A stretch of DNA of 64,000 nt. It comes from Lachnospiraceae bacterium (GTDB lineage: Bacteria; Bacillota; Clostridia; Lachnospirales; Lachnospiraceae). The notes beneath the pieces are model-generated. The model was not told the origin of the DNA and ran no database searches. It saw only the letters and a list, made by a program, of their open reading frames with translations. The stretch covers positions 62,001-126,000 of the forward strand of contig JAETRD010000010.1 in assembly GCA_021770345.1 (NCBI GenBank), given 5' to 3'. The position numbers and the translations under genes were made by a program. Within the stretch, counting starts at the first letter, position 1; each line of letters opens with the position of its first letter. Positions 25,975 to 34,702 of the stretch are shown here, piece by piece.

Positions 25975-28620
25975 ATGAGCAAAGAGCTTGCAAAAACGTA
26001 TGACCCGAAAGGGATTGAAGAGAGGATTTATAAGAAATGGGAGGAAAGCGGGTATTTTCACGCAAAGGTTGACCGCAGCAGAAAACCGTTTACGATTGTG
26101 ATGCCGCCGCCCAATATCACGGGACAGCTGCATATGGGACACGCGCTCGACAATACGATGCAGGATATTTTAATCCGCTATAAGCGGATGCAGGGGTATA
26201 ATGCGTTGTGGCAGCCGGGGACGGATCACGCCTCTATTGCGACTGAGGTCAAGGTGATCGAGAGTCTCAAAAAGCAGGGGATTGACAAAAACGACCTGGG
26301 GCGCGAGGGTTTTCTGGAAAAGTGCTGGGAGTGGAAGGCGGAGTACGGTGACCGCATCGTAAACCAGCTGAAAAAGATGGGATCCTCCGCGGACTGGGAG
26401 CGTGAGCGTTTTACAATGGATTCCGGCTGTTCCGACGCGGTGCTTGACGTGTTCTGTAAGCTGCATGAGAAAGGCCTGATTTACAAAGGCTCCCGCATTG
26501 TAAACTGGTGCCCGGTCTGTAAGACATCCATCTCCGACGCGGAGGTAGAGCACGAGGAGCAGGACGGCTTTTTCTGGCACATCAACTATCCGGTTGTGGG
26601 CGAGGAGGGAAGATTTGTGGAAATCGCAACGACAAGGCCGGAGACGCTGTTCGGCGACACCGCGGTGGCTGTAAACCCGGAGGATGAGCGCTATGCGGAC
26701 ATTGTCGGAAAGATGTTAAAGCTGCCGATGACCGACCGCGAGATTCCGGTGATCGCAGATTCCTATGTGGATAAGGAATTCGGAACCGGATGCGTAAAGA
26801 TTACGCCGGCACACGACCCGAACGACTTTGAGGTGGGCCGCCGTCACAATCTTGCGGAGATTACCGTCATTAACGACGATGCGACGATGAATCGCTATGC
26901 GGGCAAGTATGAGGGCATGGACCGCTATGCGTGCAGAAAGGCGCTTCTCGCGGATTTAAAAGCGCAGGGGCTTCTGGTGAAAACGGAGCCACATTCTCAC
27001 AATGTCGGAACGCATGACCGCTGCCACACGACGGTGGAGCCGATGGTAAAGCAGCAGTGGTTTGTAAAGATGGACGAGCTGATTAAACCGGCCGTGGAGG
27101 GAGTGAAAAACGGAGAAGTGAAACTGCTCCCGAAGCGCATGGAGAAAACTTATTTCAACTGGACCGACAATATCCGCGACTGGTGTATTTCAAGACAGCT
27201 CTGGTGGGGGCACCGGATTCCGGCGTATTACTGTGACGGCTGCGGGGAGATGGTGGTTGCAAAGGAGGCACCCTGCAAATGTCCGAAATGCGGCGGGGCG
27301 ATGACGCAGGATCCCGACACGCTTGACACCTGGTTTTCTTCCGCACTCTGGCCGTTTTCGACGCTGGGATGGCCCGACGAGACCGAAGACCTCGATTATT
27401 TCTTCCCGACAGATGTGCTGGTGACCGGCTATGATATCATTTTCTTCTGGGTCATCCGCATGATCTTCTCCGGATACGAGCATATGGGGAAGGCGCCGTT
27501 CCATACCGTATTGTTCCACGGTCTGATACGGGATTCCGAGGGCCGCAAGATGAGCAAATCGCTCGGAAACGGGATTGACCCGCTCGAGGTGATCGACAAA
27601 TACGGCGCGGACGCCCTGCGGCTGACGCTGATTACCGGAAATGCGCCGGGGAATGATATGCGCTTTTACTGGGAGCGTGTGGAGGCTTCCCGGAACTTTG
27701 CCAATAAGGTGTGGAATGCGTCCCGTTTTATCCTGATGAACCTGGAAGACGCCGAAGTGACGGTACCGGCGCCGGAAGAACTTTTGCCGGCGGATAAATG
27801 GATTCTCTCCAAGCTGAACACACTGGCGCGGGATGTCACCGAGAATATGGACAAATTCGAGCTCGGGATTGCGGTGCAGAAGGTTTACGACTTTATCTGG
27901 GACGAGTTCTGCGACTGGTATATTGAGATTACGAAGGTGCGCACCTGGCAGAAGGAGCAGAATCCGAAGGCGGCAAATGCGGCGTTTTGGACGTTAAAGA
28001 CCGTGCTTGCGGAGGCGCTTCGGCTGCTGCATCCGTTTATGCCGTTTATCACCGAGGAGATTTTTGGCAGTCTGCAGTCCGAGGAGGAGACGATTATGCT
28101 GTCCCGGTGGCCGGAGTACAGAGAGGAGTGGAATTTCCCGGCAGAGGAGGAGATGCTTTCACACTGCAAGGATCTGGTAAAGGGTGTGCGCAATGTCCGC
28201 ACGGAGATGGATGTGCCGCCGTCAAAAAAGGCAAAGCTGTTTCTCGTGTCCGACGACGGGGATCTGCGCGATCTATTTGCGCGGAATGAGGACGTGTACA
28301 AGAGTCTTGCCGGAATCAGTGAGGTGTCGGTGCAGGCGGATAAGACGGGTATCGGCGAGGATGCGGTATCCGTTGTGATACCGGGGGCAACGCTGTATCT
28401 GCCGCTCGAAGATCTGGTCGATCTCGAGAAGGAAAAGGAGCGCCTTTTAAAAGAGGAAGCGCGTCTGCAAAAGGAGCTTGCGCGCTCAAAGGGAATGCTT
28501 TCCAACGAGAAATTTCTCGCAAAAGCGCCGGAGGCAAAGGTTGCCGAAGAGCGGGAAAAGCTGGCCGGTTATGAGCAGATGATGGCGCAGGTAAAGGAGC
28601 GTCTGGCATCGATGAAATAG
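25975..28620 (+). CDS. valS: Valyl-tRNA synthetase
   Basis: This 881-residue class I aminoacyl-tRNA synthetase charges tRNA-Val. ATG at 25975 follows AAAGGAG; the in-frame extension back to 25858 runs through the repeat and was rejected. Motifs include the HIGH-like PNITGQLHMGHALD near residue 45, an editing domain (TTRPETLFGDTA), WCISRQLWWGHRIP, and KMSKS at 525-529 (GRKMSKSLGN). The C-terminal Val-specific coiled coil (about 815-881, DLEKEKERLLKEEARLQ) is present. Expression is predicted to be controlled by the T-box. Confidence 0.98.
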   Translation: MSKELAKTYDPKGIEERIYKKWEESGYFHAKVDRSRKPFTIVMPPPNITGQLHMGHALDNTMQDILIRYKRMQGYNALWQPGTDHASIATEVKVIESLKKQGIDKNDLGREGFLEKCWEWKAEYGDRIVNQLKKMGSSADWERERFTMDSGCSDAVLDVFCKLHEKGLIYKGSRIVNWCPVCKTSISDAEVEHEEQDGFFWHINYPVVGEEGRFVEIATTRPETLFGDTAVAVNPEDERYADIVGKMLKLPMTDREIPVIADSYVDKEFGTGCVKITPAHDPNDFEVGRRHNLAEITVINDDATMNRYAGKYEGMDRYACRKALLADLKAQGLLVKTEPHSHNVGTHDRCHTTVEPMVKQQWFVKMDELIKPAVEGVKNGEVKLLPKRMEKTYFNWTDNIRDWCISRQLWWGHRIPAYYCDGCGEMVVAKEAPCKCPKCGGAMTQDPDTLDTWFSSALWPFSTLGWPDETEDLDYFFPTDVLVTGYDIIFFWVIRMIFSGYEHMGKAPFHTVLFHGLIRDSEGRKMSKSLGNGIDPLEVIDKYGADALRLTLITGNAPGNDMRFYWERVEASRNFANKVWNASRFILMNLEDAEVTVPAPEELLPADKWILSKLNTLARDVTENMDKFELGIAVQKVYDFIWDEFCDWYIEITKVRTWQKEQNPKAANAAFWTLKTVLAEALRLLHPFMPFITEEIFGSLQSEEETIMLSRWPEYREEWNFPAEEEMLSHCKDLVKGVRNVRTEMDVPPSKKAKLFLVSDDGDLRDLFARNEDVYKSLAGISEVSVQADKTGIGEDAVSVVIPGATLYLPLEDLVDLEKEKERLLKEEARLQKELARSKGMLSNEKFLAKAPEAKVAEEREKLAGYEQMMAQVKERLASMK

Positions 28621-28662
28621 GTGGTTATAGCGTATAATTTTCGCAAAAAACAGAATCGTCAC

Positions 28663-28691
28663 TTGAAAATAAATGTTTGTGCTGGTATTAT
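28663..28691 (+). promoter_or_regulatory. Promoter of the FapA/DUF342 gene
   Basis: TTGAAA (28663-28668), a 17-bp spacer and TATTAT (28686-28691) lie 65 nt before the ATG at 28756. Confidence 0.75.
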
Positions 28692-28755
28692 ATAATTACA
28701 GTATTTTATCATCAGTGATCATAGCTTTTATTCTATAACATAGGAGCCTTATATT

Positions 28756-30153
28756 ATGCCAACACAAAATGAGCAAAAACCGATTGTTCGTGTCAGCTAC
28801 AATGATATGGAAGCGTATCTGACGCTTCCGGAACCGCCGGAAGATCAGGTGTATACGGTGACAATGCTGATGGATGCATTGGGGGAAAAGGGTGTCTGTG
28901 AGGGGATTGACCAGCGAAAGATTCAGGAGATGGTCAGCCAGAAGCTTTATAATATAGAATTTTTGGTTGCGGCAGGTGTTGCTCCGACAGACGGGGTAGA
29001 CGGCTACTACGACTATAATTTTGATACGAATTTTGACTCTAAGCCCAAGGTGCTTCCGGACGGGTCTGTGGATTACTGGTCAGTGCACTCGATTGAATCC
29101 GTGATCTGCGGTCAGGTGATTGCAATCTATCATCCGGCCGTCGAGGGGACGGACGGCATGACGGTGAAGGGCAGGGTGGTGCAGGCAAAGCGTGCGAGGG
29201 AGCAGATGCCGATTAAGGGCAAAGGCTTTGAGCGAATGAATGACAACCTGACCTACACCGCACTCATGGACGGTAAGATCGAGATGCAGAACGGCAGGAT
29301 TGTGATTCTGCCGATTCATGAGCTGCACGGCAACGCAGAGCTTGGGGGCGGTAACATTGACTTCCGCGGAGACGTTGTGATTCACGGGCAGGTCGAGAAC
29401 GGCGTGAGCATCAAGGCGACAGGCTCGATCACGATCGACGGCGTTGTCGAGGCGTGTGAACTGGAAGCCGGTACGGATATTATTTTGAGAAGCGGTATGC
29501 TTGGAGGAAACAAAGCCTCCGTGAAAGCAAGGGGAAATATCACGGCGAAGTTTTTTGAATTTACGAAGATTTCCTGTGAGGGGAATCTGCAGGCGGATGT
29601 GCTGATGGATTCGGATGTAGCCTGCCAGGGCCAGGTGATCATGAACGGGCCGAGAGGCAGCATTATCGGAGGCACGATACATGCGATCCGCGGAGTGACG
29701 GTATCGACGCTCGGGAACGATGCGGAGAAGCGCACTGAGATTAACGTGGGAGCCGGCGTTGACGTGTACAGCCGTGTGCGGGTCCTCGAGAAGAAGATCG
29801 AGACGACGCAGATCGAGCTTGAGAAGATTGAGGAAGGGCTTGCCCAGTTTGACCTTCTGCAGGCGGAGCGCGGCGTCAGCTACGCGAATGACCCGCGGAG
29901 AATGGCGCTGCTGCGCGTGAAAATCCGTGACACTGCGACGTGCGCGAGTGACAAGGAGGAGTTGCGCAAGCTCCGGAATCTGGCGGAGGGCTCAAGGGGA
30001 GCCTGCGTTTCCGTAATCCGGGAGGTGTATCCGGGTGTTATTATCAACATTGACGAGATGAAATTTACACTCAAGAACATGGCGACCGGCATTGAGTTTT
30101 ACAAGCAGCCGGATAAGATTGCTACGAGACCCTGTTATAAGGGCGTCGAGTAA
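28756..30153 (+). CDS. FapA family (DUF342) protein
   Basis: This 465-residue cytoplasmic protein has an N-terminal region with VAAGVAPTDGVDG, then a right-handed beta-helix-like core (about 170-330) with repeating segments such as GNAELGGGNIDFRGDVVIHGQV and GSITIDGVVEA. A coiled coil (about 335-420) and a short C-terminal domain follow. This is the DUF342/FapA plan. In other bacteria members are linked to cell-surface polymers, motility or flagellar control, but the molecular role is not settled. It has its own promoter and a terminator, so it appears monocistronic. Confidence 0.88.
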   Translation: MPTQNEQKPIVRVSYNDMEAYLTLPEPPEDQVYTVTMLMDALGEKGVCEGIDQRKIQEMVSQKLYNIEFLVAAGVAPTDGVDGYYDYNFDTNFDSKPKVLPDGSVDYWSVHSIESVICGQVIAIYHPAVEGTDGMTVKGRVVQAKRAREQMPIKGKGFERMNDNLTYTALMDGKIEMQNGRIVILPIHELHGNAELGGGNIDFRGDVVIHGQVENGVSIKATGSITIDGVVEACELEAGTDIILRSGMLGGNKASVKARGNITAKFFEFTKISCEGNLQADVLMDSDVACQGQVIMNGPRGSIIGGTIHAIRGVTVSTLGNDAEKRTEINVGAGVDVYSRVRVLEKKIETTQIELEKIEEGLAQFDLLQAERGVSYANDPRRMALLRVKIRDTATCASDKEELRKLRNLAEGSRGACVSVIREVYPGVIINIDEMKFTLKNMATGIEFYKQPDKIATRPCYKGVE

Positions 30154-30183
30154 TCTCCACCGAAAAACTTAAGAGAAAATCAC

Positions 30184-30211
30184 TTGATTATTAGCACCAC
30201 TATATTATAAT
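30184..30211 (+). promoter_or_regulatory. Promoter embedded in the FapA terminator region
   Basis: TTGATT (30184-30189), a 16-bp spacer and TATAAT (30206-30211) form a good promoter whose -10 overlaps the left arm of the terminator hairpin at 30195-30242. Transcripts starting near 30218 would contain only the right arm, so they would not be terminated. Confidence 0.6.
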
Positions 30212-30242
30212 GGATAAGTAAATAATATAGTGGTGTTTTTTT
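30195..30242 (+). terminator. Terminator after the FapA/DUF342 gene
   Basis: A perfect 14-bp stem (CACCACTATATTAT at 30195-30208, partner 30222-30235) has a 13-nt loop and is followed by seven T. Confidence 0.9.
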
Positions 30243-30255
30243 GTTAGGAGTCTGT

Positions 30256-30396
30256 ATGATTAATTTTGAAGAAGAACTGAAAAACTTTAAACCAAGCCTG
30301 GAGGTGGAAGAGGCAGAACAGGCCATCTACAATCATGAACTGACGGATATGACGGATGTTTTGCAGGAGATGATGCGTGAGATCAAGCATATGTAG
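30256..30396 (+). CDS. Small acidic protein, 46 residues
   Basis: ATG at 30256 follows TTAGGAG and runs to TAG at 30394-30396. The product begins MINFEEELKNFKPSLEVEEA and is acidic and helical, with no membrane segment. It lies directly downstream of a strong promoter and 55 nt before the zinc-ribbon TPR gene, so the two are probably co-transcribed. No family is recognised. A partner or regulator of the TPR protein is a possible role, by position only. Confidence 0.72.
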   Translation: MINFEEELKNFKPSLEVEEAEQAIYNHELTDMTDVLQEMMREIKHM

Positions 30397-30451
30397 AACG
30401 GGACATCTGCTGCGTAAGTGAGGAATAGCGTAATTCGTGAGGGAGATTTGG

Positions 30452-31819
30452 ATGGAGTGTTTTAATTGCGGCACAAAACTGGGTGCGGGTGATACCTGCC
30501 CAAACTGCGGAATCAATGTAAAGATATACAAAAAGATAATGATGGCGTCGAATGCGTACTATAACGACGCGTTGGAAAAGGCGGATGTGCGTGATCTGTC
30601 GGGGGCGGTTGAGAGCTTAAAGACCAGCCTGCGCTTTAATAAGACGAATATGAATGCGCGCAATCTGCTGGGGCTTATTTATTTTGAGATGGGGGAGGTC
30701 GTTGCGGCGCTGACCGAGTGGGTCATCAGCAAAAATTATCAGCCGAGGGAGAACAGGGCCGGTTATTATCTGGACGAGGTTCAGAACAATCAGGCAAGAC
30801 TGGATACGATTAATCAGACGATCAAGAAGTACAATCAGGCACTGCTCTACTGCAGGCAGGACAGCAGGGATCTGGCGATTATCCAGCTGAAAAAGGTGCT
30901 GTCTATGAATCCGAAACTGGTGCGGGGACATCAGCTTCTGGCGTTGCTTTATATTCAGGAGGGCAAGTACGAGCTGGCAAAAAAGGCGCTGCGCAATGCG
31001 GGGAAGATAGACGCCAATAATACGACGACGCTGCGCTATCTGCGGGAGACCAATGAGGCACTCAAGGAGAGCAGTCCCGGAAAGAAACAGAAAAGTGATG
31101 AGCAGATTTCCTACCAGAGCGGGAATGAGACGATCATTCAGCCGAAATACCTGAATGACAATTCGGCGTTTGCGACGATTCTCAATATGCTGATCGGCAT
31201 TGCGATCGGTGTGGCGATCACCTGGTTTCTGGTTGTACCCGGGATACGCAGGGAACTGCAGAATCAGGCAAAAACAGAAGTGCTTGAGGCCAATAATACG
31301 ATTTCCGTTCGGAATCAGACGATCAGCACGTTGGAGGCGCAGATTGACGAGCTGACGGCGCAGATTACAGACGTAAAGAGCGGCGAGGAGGAGACTGCGA
31401 GCCGGATTAACAGCTATGAACAGCTGCTTGTGGCATATCAGGCGTATGTGGAAGAGGATATCGGAAAAGCAGGGGATGCGCTGGCAAACGTGAACCCCGA
31501 TTATCTGGGCGAGGAGACAAAGAATATCTACAACACGATCAACGCACAGGTCAACGCCGAGTATGTGGAGACCATGTACCGGGCAGGAAGAGATGCGTAT
31601 GATGCGCAGGAATACGCGGAAGCCGCCGCAAACCTTCTGAAAGTGGTTGAGTTGGATGAAACGTATGACAGCGGCTATGCGCTCTATTACCTGGCGCAGT
31701 CTTACCGCAGAAACGAAGATGCGGAGAATGCAAAGATCTATTACCAGAAGGTCGTGGAGCTGTATCCGAATACGGAGCGGGCGGCCACGGCACAGAATTT
31801 TCTGGATAGCGAGCAATAA
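30452..31819 (+). CDS. Zinc-ribbon, TPR and coiled-coil membrane protein
   Basis: This 455-residue protein starts at ATG 30452 (GAGGGAG upstream), not at the in-frame GTG 30437. Residues 1-20 form a zinc ribbon (CFNCGTKLGAGDTCPNCG). TPR-like helices fill about 30-200 (AIIQLKKVLSMNPKLVRGHQ). One membrane helix spans about 235-260 (IGIAIGVAITWFLVVPGI). A coiled coil (about 265-310) and outside TPR repeats (about 345-450, ending YPNTERAATAQNFL) follow. The plan suggests a scaffold spanning the membrane, with protein-interaction domains on both sides. Function unknown. Confidence 0.85.
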   Translation: MECFNCGTKLGAGDTCPNCGINVKIYKKIMMASNAYYNDALEKADVRDLSGAVESLKTSLRFNKTNMNARNLLGLIYFEMGEVVAALTEWVISKNYQPRENRAGYYLDEVQNNQARLDTINQTIKKYNQALLYCRQDSRDLAIIQLKKVLSMNPKLVRGHQLLALLYIQEGKYELAKKALRNAGKIDANNTTTLRYLRETNEALKESSPGKKQKSDEQISYQSGNETIIQPKYLNDNSAFATILNMLIGIAIGVAITWFLVVPGIRRELQNQAKTEVLEANNTISVRNQTISTLEAQIDELTAQITDVKSGEEETASRINSYEQLLVAYQAYVEEDIGKAGDALANVNPDYLGEETKNIYNTINAQVNAEYVETMYRAGRDAYDAQEYAEAAANLLKVVELDETYDSGYALYYLAQSYRRNEDAENAKIYYQKVVELYPNTERAATAQNFLDSEQ

Positions 31820-31839
31820 AAGCGATATGGGAATACACA

Positions 31840-31882
31840 AAAGACGTCCGCCGGCGGAATATGCCGGCAGGCGTCTTTTTTA
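31840..31882 (+). terminator. Terminator before the spoIIA operon
   Basis: A long GC-rich stem (AAGACGTCCGCCGGC side from 31841, partner 31863-31877) with one mismatch is followed by TTTTTTATAT. Confidence 0.85.
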
Positions 31883-31908
31883 TATCAATTCGGAAAGGAA
31901 AGAGGGAA

Positions 31909-32220
31909 ATGGAAAACTATTGTGAGTGGAAGGAAGGCTGTCTGCTTGTACACATGCCAAAAGAGCTCGACCATCACCAGGCGGGGCTGATCCGGGCGGA
32001 GGCGGATCTGATTATTGATACCTGCCGGGTGCAGACCCTTGTGTTTGATTTTAAAAAAACCGAGTTTATGGATAGCTCCGGCATCGGGGTTATTATCGGA
32101 AGGAGCCGTAAGATGAGCTATCAGGGAGGCCGGGTCGTGGCACAGAACTTAAATCAGCGGATGGAAAAAATATTTGTGGTGTCTGGCCTGCACAAAATGA
32201 TCGAAAAAGAAAATTCATAG
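31909..32220 (+). CDS. spoIIAA: Anti-anti-sigma factor SpoIIAA (STAS domain)
   Basis: This 103-residue STAS protein starts at ATG 31909 after AGAGGG. The phosphorylation motif FMDSSGIGVIIGR carries Ser56, equivalent to Ser58 of the B. subtilis protein. LDHHQAGLIRAEAD matches the N-terminal LDHH segment. Unphosphorylated SpoIIAA frees sigma-F from SpoIIAB in the forespore. It is shorter than the Bacillus protein (117 residues), mainly at the C-terminus. It is first in an operon with spoIIAB and sigF. No clear sigma-H promoter was identified. Confidence 0.95.
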   Translation: MENYCEWKEGCLLVHMPKELDHHQAGLIRAEADLIIDTCRVQTLVFDFKKTEFMDSSGIGVIIGRSRKMSYQGGRVVAQNLNQRMEKIFVVSGLHKMIEKENS

Positions 32221-32247
32221 GGAAAAAGAGGAGAGGAAAAGAGATTT

Positions 32248-32697
32248 ATGACACAGAGAAACGAAATGAGGCTGGAATTTGATGCGCGTTCGATGAATGA
32301 AGGGTTTGCGAGAACGGCGGTGGCGGCATTTATCATGGAGCTGAATCCCACGTTAGACGAGGTGGCGGATGTCAAGACGGCGGTGTCCGAGGCCGTGACG
32401 AACGCGATTATCCACGGCTATGACAATCCGCAGGAAAAGGTCGTGCTGACCTGCAGCGTGGAGGGGACGGCGGTGGAACTTACGGTGGAGGATCGAGGGA
32501 AAGGAATTGAGGATGTGGCGCGCGCGATGGAGCCGTTTTACACGACAAGACCGGAGCTGGAACGCTCGGGAATGGGATTTGCGTTCATGGAAGCATTCAT
32601 GGACGACGTGCGCGTAACTTCGTCGCCGGGAAAGGGGACAACCGTATGGATGCGCAAGAATCTTGGAAATCCGAAGGTGGCTGATACATATGAGTAG
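32248..32697 (+). CDS. spoIIAB: Anti-sigma F factor and protein kinase SpoIIAB
   Basis: This 149-residue GHKL ATPase binds and holds sigma-F and phosphorylates SpoIIAA. Motifs are the N box (VSEAVTNAIIHGYD), G1 (VEDRGKGIED) and G2 (ERSGMGFAFMEAFMD). AGGAGAGGAAAAGAG precedes the ATG. The last codons overlap the sigF start by 8 nt, indicating coupled translation and a balanced ratio of the anti-sigma factor and its sigma. Length and order match known spoIIA operons. Confidence 0.96.
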   Translation: MTQRNEMRLEFDARSMNEGFARTAVAAFIMELNPTLDEVADVKTAVSEAVTNAIIHGYDNPQEKVVLTCSVEGTAVELTVEDRGKGIEDVARAMEPFYTTRPELERSGMGFAFMEAFMDDVRVTSSPGKGTTVWMRKNLGNPKVADTYE

Positions 32698-33424
32698 TCT
32701 GACGGAGTTGATGGAACAGGCGCACGCGGGGGATAAAGAGGCCAGAGAACGTCTGGTGTCGGAAAATCTTGGGCTGGTGCATGCGGTCATACGCCGTTTT
32801 GAGCGGCGGGGGCATGACAGGGAAGAACTGTTTCAGATTGGCTGTATCGGGCTTATGAAGGCGGTAGATCATTTTGACACGTCGCTGAATCTGGCGTTTT
32901 CGACCTATGCGGTTCCGATGATCACGGGGGAAATCCGGCGTTTTCTGCGGGATGACGGCATGGTAAAGGTCAGCCGGACTTTAAAGGAGCAGGGCTATAA
33001 AATCAGCAGGGCCAGAGAACGCTTAGTAGCGGCGCTTGGGCGGGAACCGGATATGGCCGAGCTGTCCGCAGAGACGGAACTGTCGGCCGAAGAAATAGCG
33101 ATGGCGCTGGATGCAAACCGGGAGGTGGAGTCTATTTATCGCCCGGTTTACGAGAAGGACGGAGACGAGCTTCTGATGATCGACCAGGTGGAAAGCACGG
33201 GGGCGTGTCCGGGGGAGGAGCCGGAGAAGGAGGCGGTTTTAAACCGGATTGTGATAAGACAGCTGTTGGACGGGCTCTCGGAGCAGGACAGGGAGCTGAT
33301 CGAGCTGCGCTATTTTGAGAGCAGGACGCAGAGCGAGGTGGCGCAGCGGCTCGGCATGAGTCAGGTGCAGGTCAGCCGGGCGGAGAAACGGATCCTCATG
33401 CTGCTGCGGAAGCGAATGGGATAG
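32690..33424 (+). CDS. sigF: Sporulation sigma factor SigF (SpoIIAC)
   Basis: This 244-residue sigma-70 family protein starts at ATG 32690 inside the end of spoIIAB. Region 2 shows LFQIGCIGLMKAVDHFD and FSTYAVPMITGEIRRFLRDD. Region 3 shows VKVSRTLKEQGYKI. Region 4 shows LIELRYFESRTQSEVAQRLG with VSRAEKRIL. It directs early forespore transcription. The operon marks the organism as a spore former. Sigma-G is close in sequence, but the spoIIAA-spoIIAB context supports sigma-F. Confidence 0.96.
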   Translation: MSSLTELMEQAHAGDKEARERLVSENLGLVHAVIRRFERRGHDREELFQIGCIGLMKAVDHFDTSLNLAFSTYAVPMITGEIRRFLRDDGMVKVSRTLKEQGYKISRARERLVAALGREPDMAELSAETELSAEEIAMALDANREVESIYRPVYEKDGDELLMIDQVESTGACPGEEPEKEAVLNRIVIRQLLDGLSEQDRELIELRYFESRTQSEVAQRLGMSQVQVSRAEKRILMLLRKRMG

Positions 33425-33507
33425 AAATTCTTAAGAATGCGCAAAAAAATGCCGATATAGATAAAAGGATAATTGTGGAAGCGAACATAAGAAGGGGAGG
33501 GATGGGT

Positions 33508-34527
33508 ATGGGACTTACCATCAATGCAAACGGATTTGCGACGGCGGCGCAGCGCGCCCAGGAGGAAGCCGGGAAACACGCAAAGCAGAGCGGCAAGAGC
33601 TTTTTCGGGGGAAGTTTAAAGCTTGCCGAGGACCCGCTTGAGAAGCGGCGCCAGGAGGCAAAGCAGCAGGCATGGAAAGTGGTGTCCGATGCGTGGGCCA
33701 GCGACAATGCCGTGGACAGACAGATGGATGACCGGAGAGTGCATTACGGCGAAATGCAGGCGCTGAAAGAAGAGGCGGGCAAGCAGGTCGATGAGTTAAA
33801 CGGGCGGAAAGAGGCGTTAAAGGAGTTGTATCAGGTGTCGGATGACTCTGTGGAGCAGGAGGAGCTTAAGCTTCTCGAGAAAGCCCAGGATTTTAAAAAC
33901 GGCGTGAGCCATCAAAAGCCTACGGAGGAAGAGCAGAAGCGGATTGCCGAAATCGAGGCGCGCGGGCTGACGGAATATCAGAGCAGAGCGCTGGGGCTGA
34001 ACGATCAGGCCGCAAAATTCAAACTTGAGATGCACGATGCGGAACTGGCGATGCAGGATGATATCGGCGACGTCAATGCAATCAAGCTGGAGCGCTTAAA
34101 GACGCACCCGATGTTGGATGCCCAGAAAGCGGCGGAGTCGATCATGGACGCGGCGAATAAGGAAATTTTAGGCATGGCCGTGCAGGAGGGCATGGATCAC
34201 CTCGACGAGAAGATGGAAGAGGCCGAGGAGAAGGCCGAGGAAAATATGGAGCAGAAGGAAGAGAGAGAAGAGCTTCTCGAAGAGCAGAAGGAGATGCGTG
34301 CACTGCAGGAGGCGTTTATCGAGGGGACAAAAGAGGCCATCGAGCGGGCGGAAGCGGAGCATCGGCGGAATGAGGCGCCGGATATTGAGATTACCGATAT
34401 CGTGGATATGATCAAGCACCGGGGAGATTCGGCGAATCAGGTGCAGAGCGATCTCAAGGATATCAAGAGCAGCATGAAGGTGCTCGAGGCAGATTTGAAG
34501 GGAATCAAGGTAGACGAGGAAGTCTGA
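33508..34527 (+). CDS. Highly charged coiled-coil protein of unknown function
   Basis: This 339-residue soluble protein starts most likely at ATG 33508, 7 nt after AAGGGGAGGG; ATG 33502 is too close to that site. The N-terminus is MGLTINANGFATAAQRAQEE. Nearly all the rest is helical and rich in Glu, Lys, Gln and Ala, with a dense acidic coiled coil at about 225-275 (EEAEEKAEENMEQKEERE). No enzyme motif or membrane segment is seen. It follows sigF by 83 nt but has its own ribosome site and terminator. A filament or scaffold role is a guess; I do not recognise the family. Confidence 0.8.
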   Translation: MGLTINANGFATAAQRAQEEAGKHAKQSGKSFFGGSLKLAEDPLEKRRQEAKQQAWKVVSDAWASDNAVDRQMDDRRVHYGEMQALKEEAGKQVDELNGRKEALKELYQVSDDSVEQEELKLLEKAQDFKNGVSHQKPTEEEQKRIAEIEARGLTEYQSRALGLNDQAAKFKLEMHDAELAMQDDIGDVNAIKLERLKTHPMLDAQKAAESIMDAANKEILGMAVQEGMDHLDEKMEEAEEKAEENMEQKEEREELLEEQKEMRALQEAFIEGTKEAIERAEAEHRRNEAPDIEITDIVDMIKHRGDSANQVQSDLKDIKSSMKVLEADLKGIKVDEEV

Positions 34528-34537
34528 GGAAAGATAT

Positions 34538-34570
34538 GGCTCTGGTATGGACACATACCAGGGCCTTTTT
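34538..34570 (+). terminator. Terminator after the coiled-coil gene
   Basis: A 12-bp stem (GGCTCTGGTATG at 34538-34549, partner 34554-34565, one G-T pair) is followed by TTTTT. Confidence 0.9.
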
Positions 34571-34665
34571 ATGCACAGGGGCGCACAGGTGAAATTGTTG
34601 CTTATGCAACGTGCGCCCCGCGCGGCGAGCAGGGGGAAGATGGTTCTTCCCCTACTCAATTATAC
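34571..34665 (+). repeat. Structured intergenic repeat, family A, copy 2
   Basis: About 95 nt directly after a terminator T-run, as for copy 1. Outer stem GGGGCGCAC (34578-34586) pairs with GTGCGCCCC (34611-34619). Inner stem GTTGC/GCAAC (34597-34601, 34606-34610) has loop TTAT. A terminal GAGCAGGGGG hairpin ends near 34657. Conserved unpaired parts are AGGTGAAAT and GCGCGGCGAGCAGGGG. Paired bases differ from copy 1 on both sides of the stems, that is, they co-vary. Confidence 0.7.
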
Positions 34666-34702
34666 AAAAATGCAGAAATGTATTAAGAAAGCATAAATAA
34701 AC

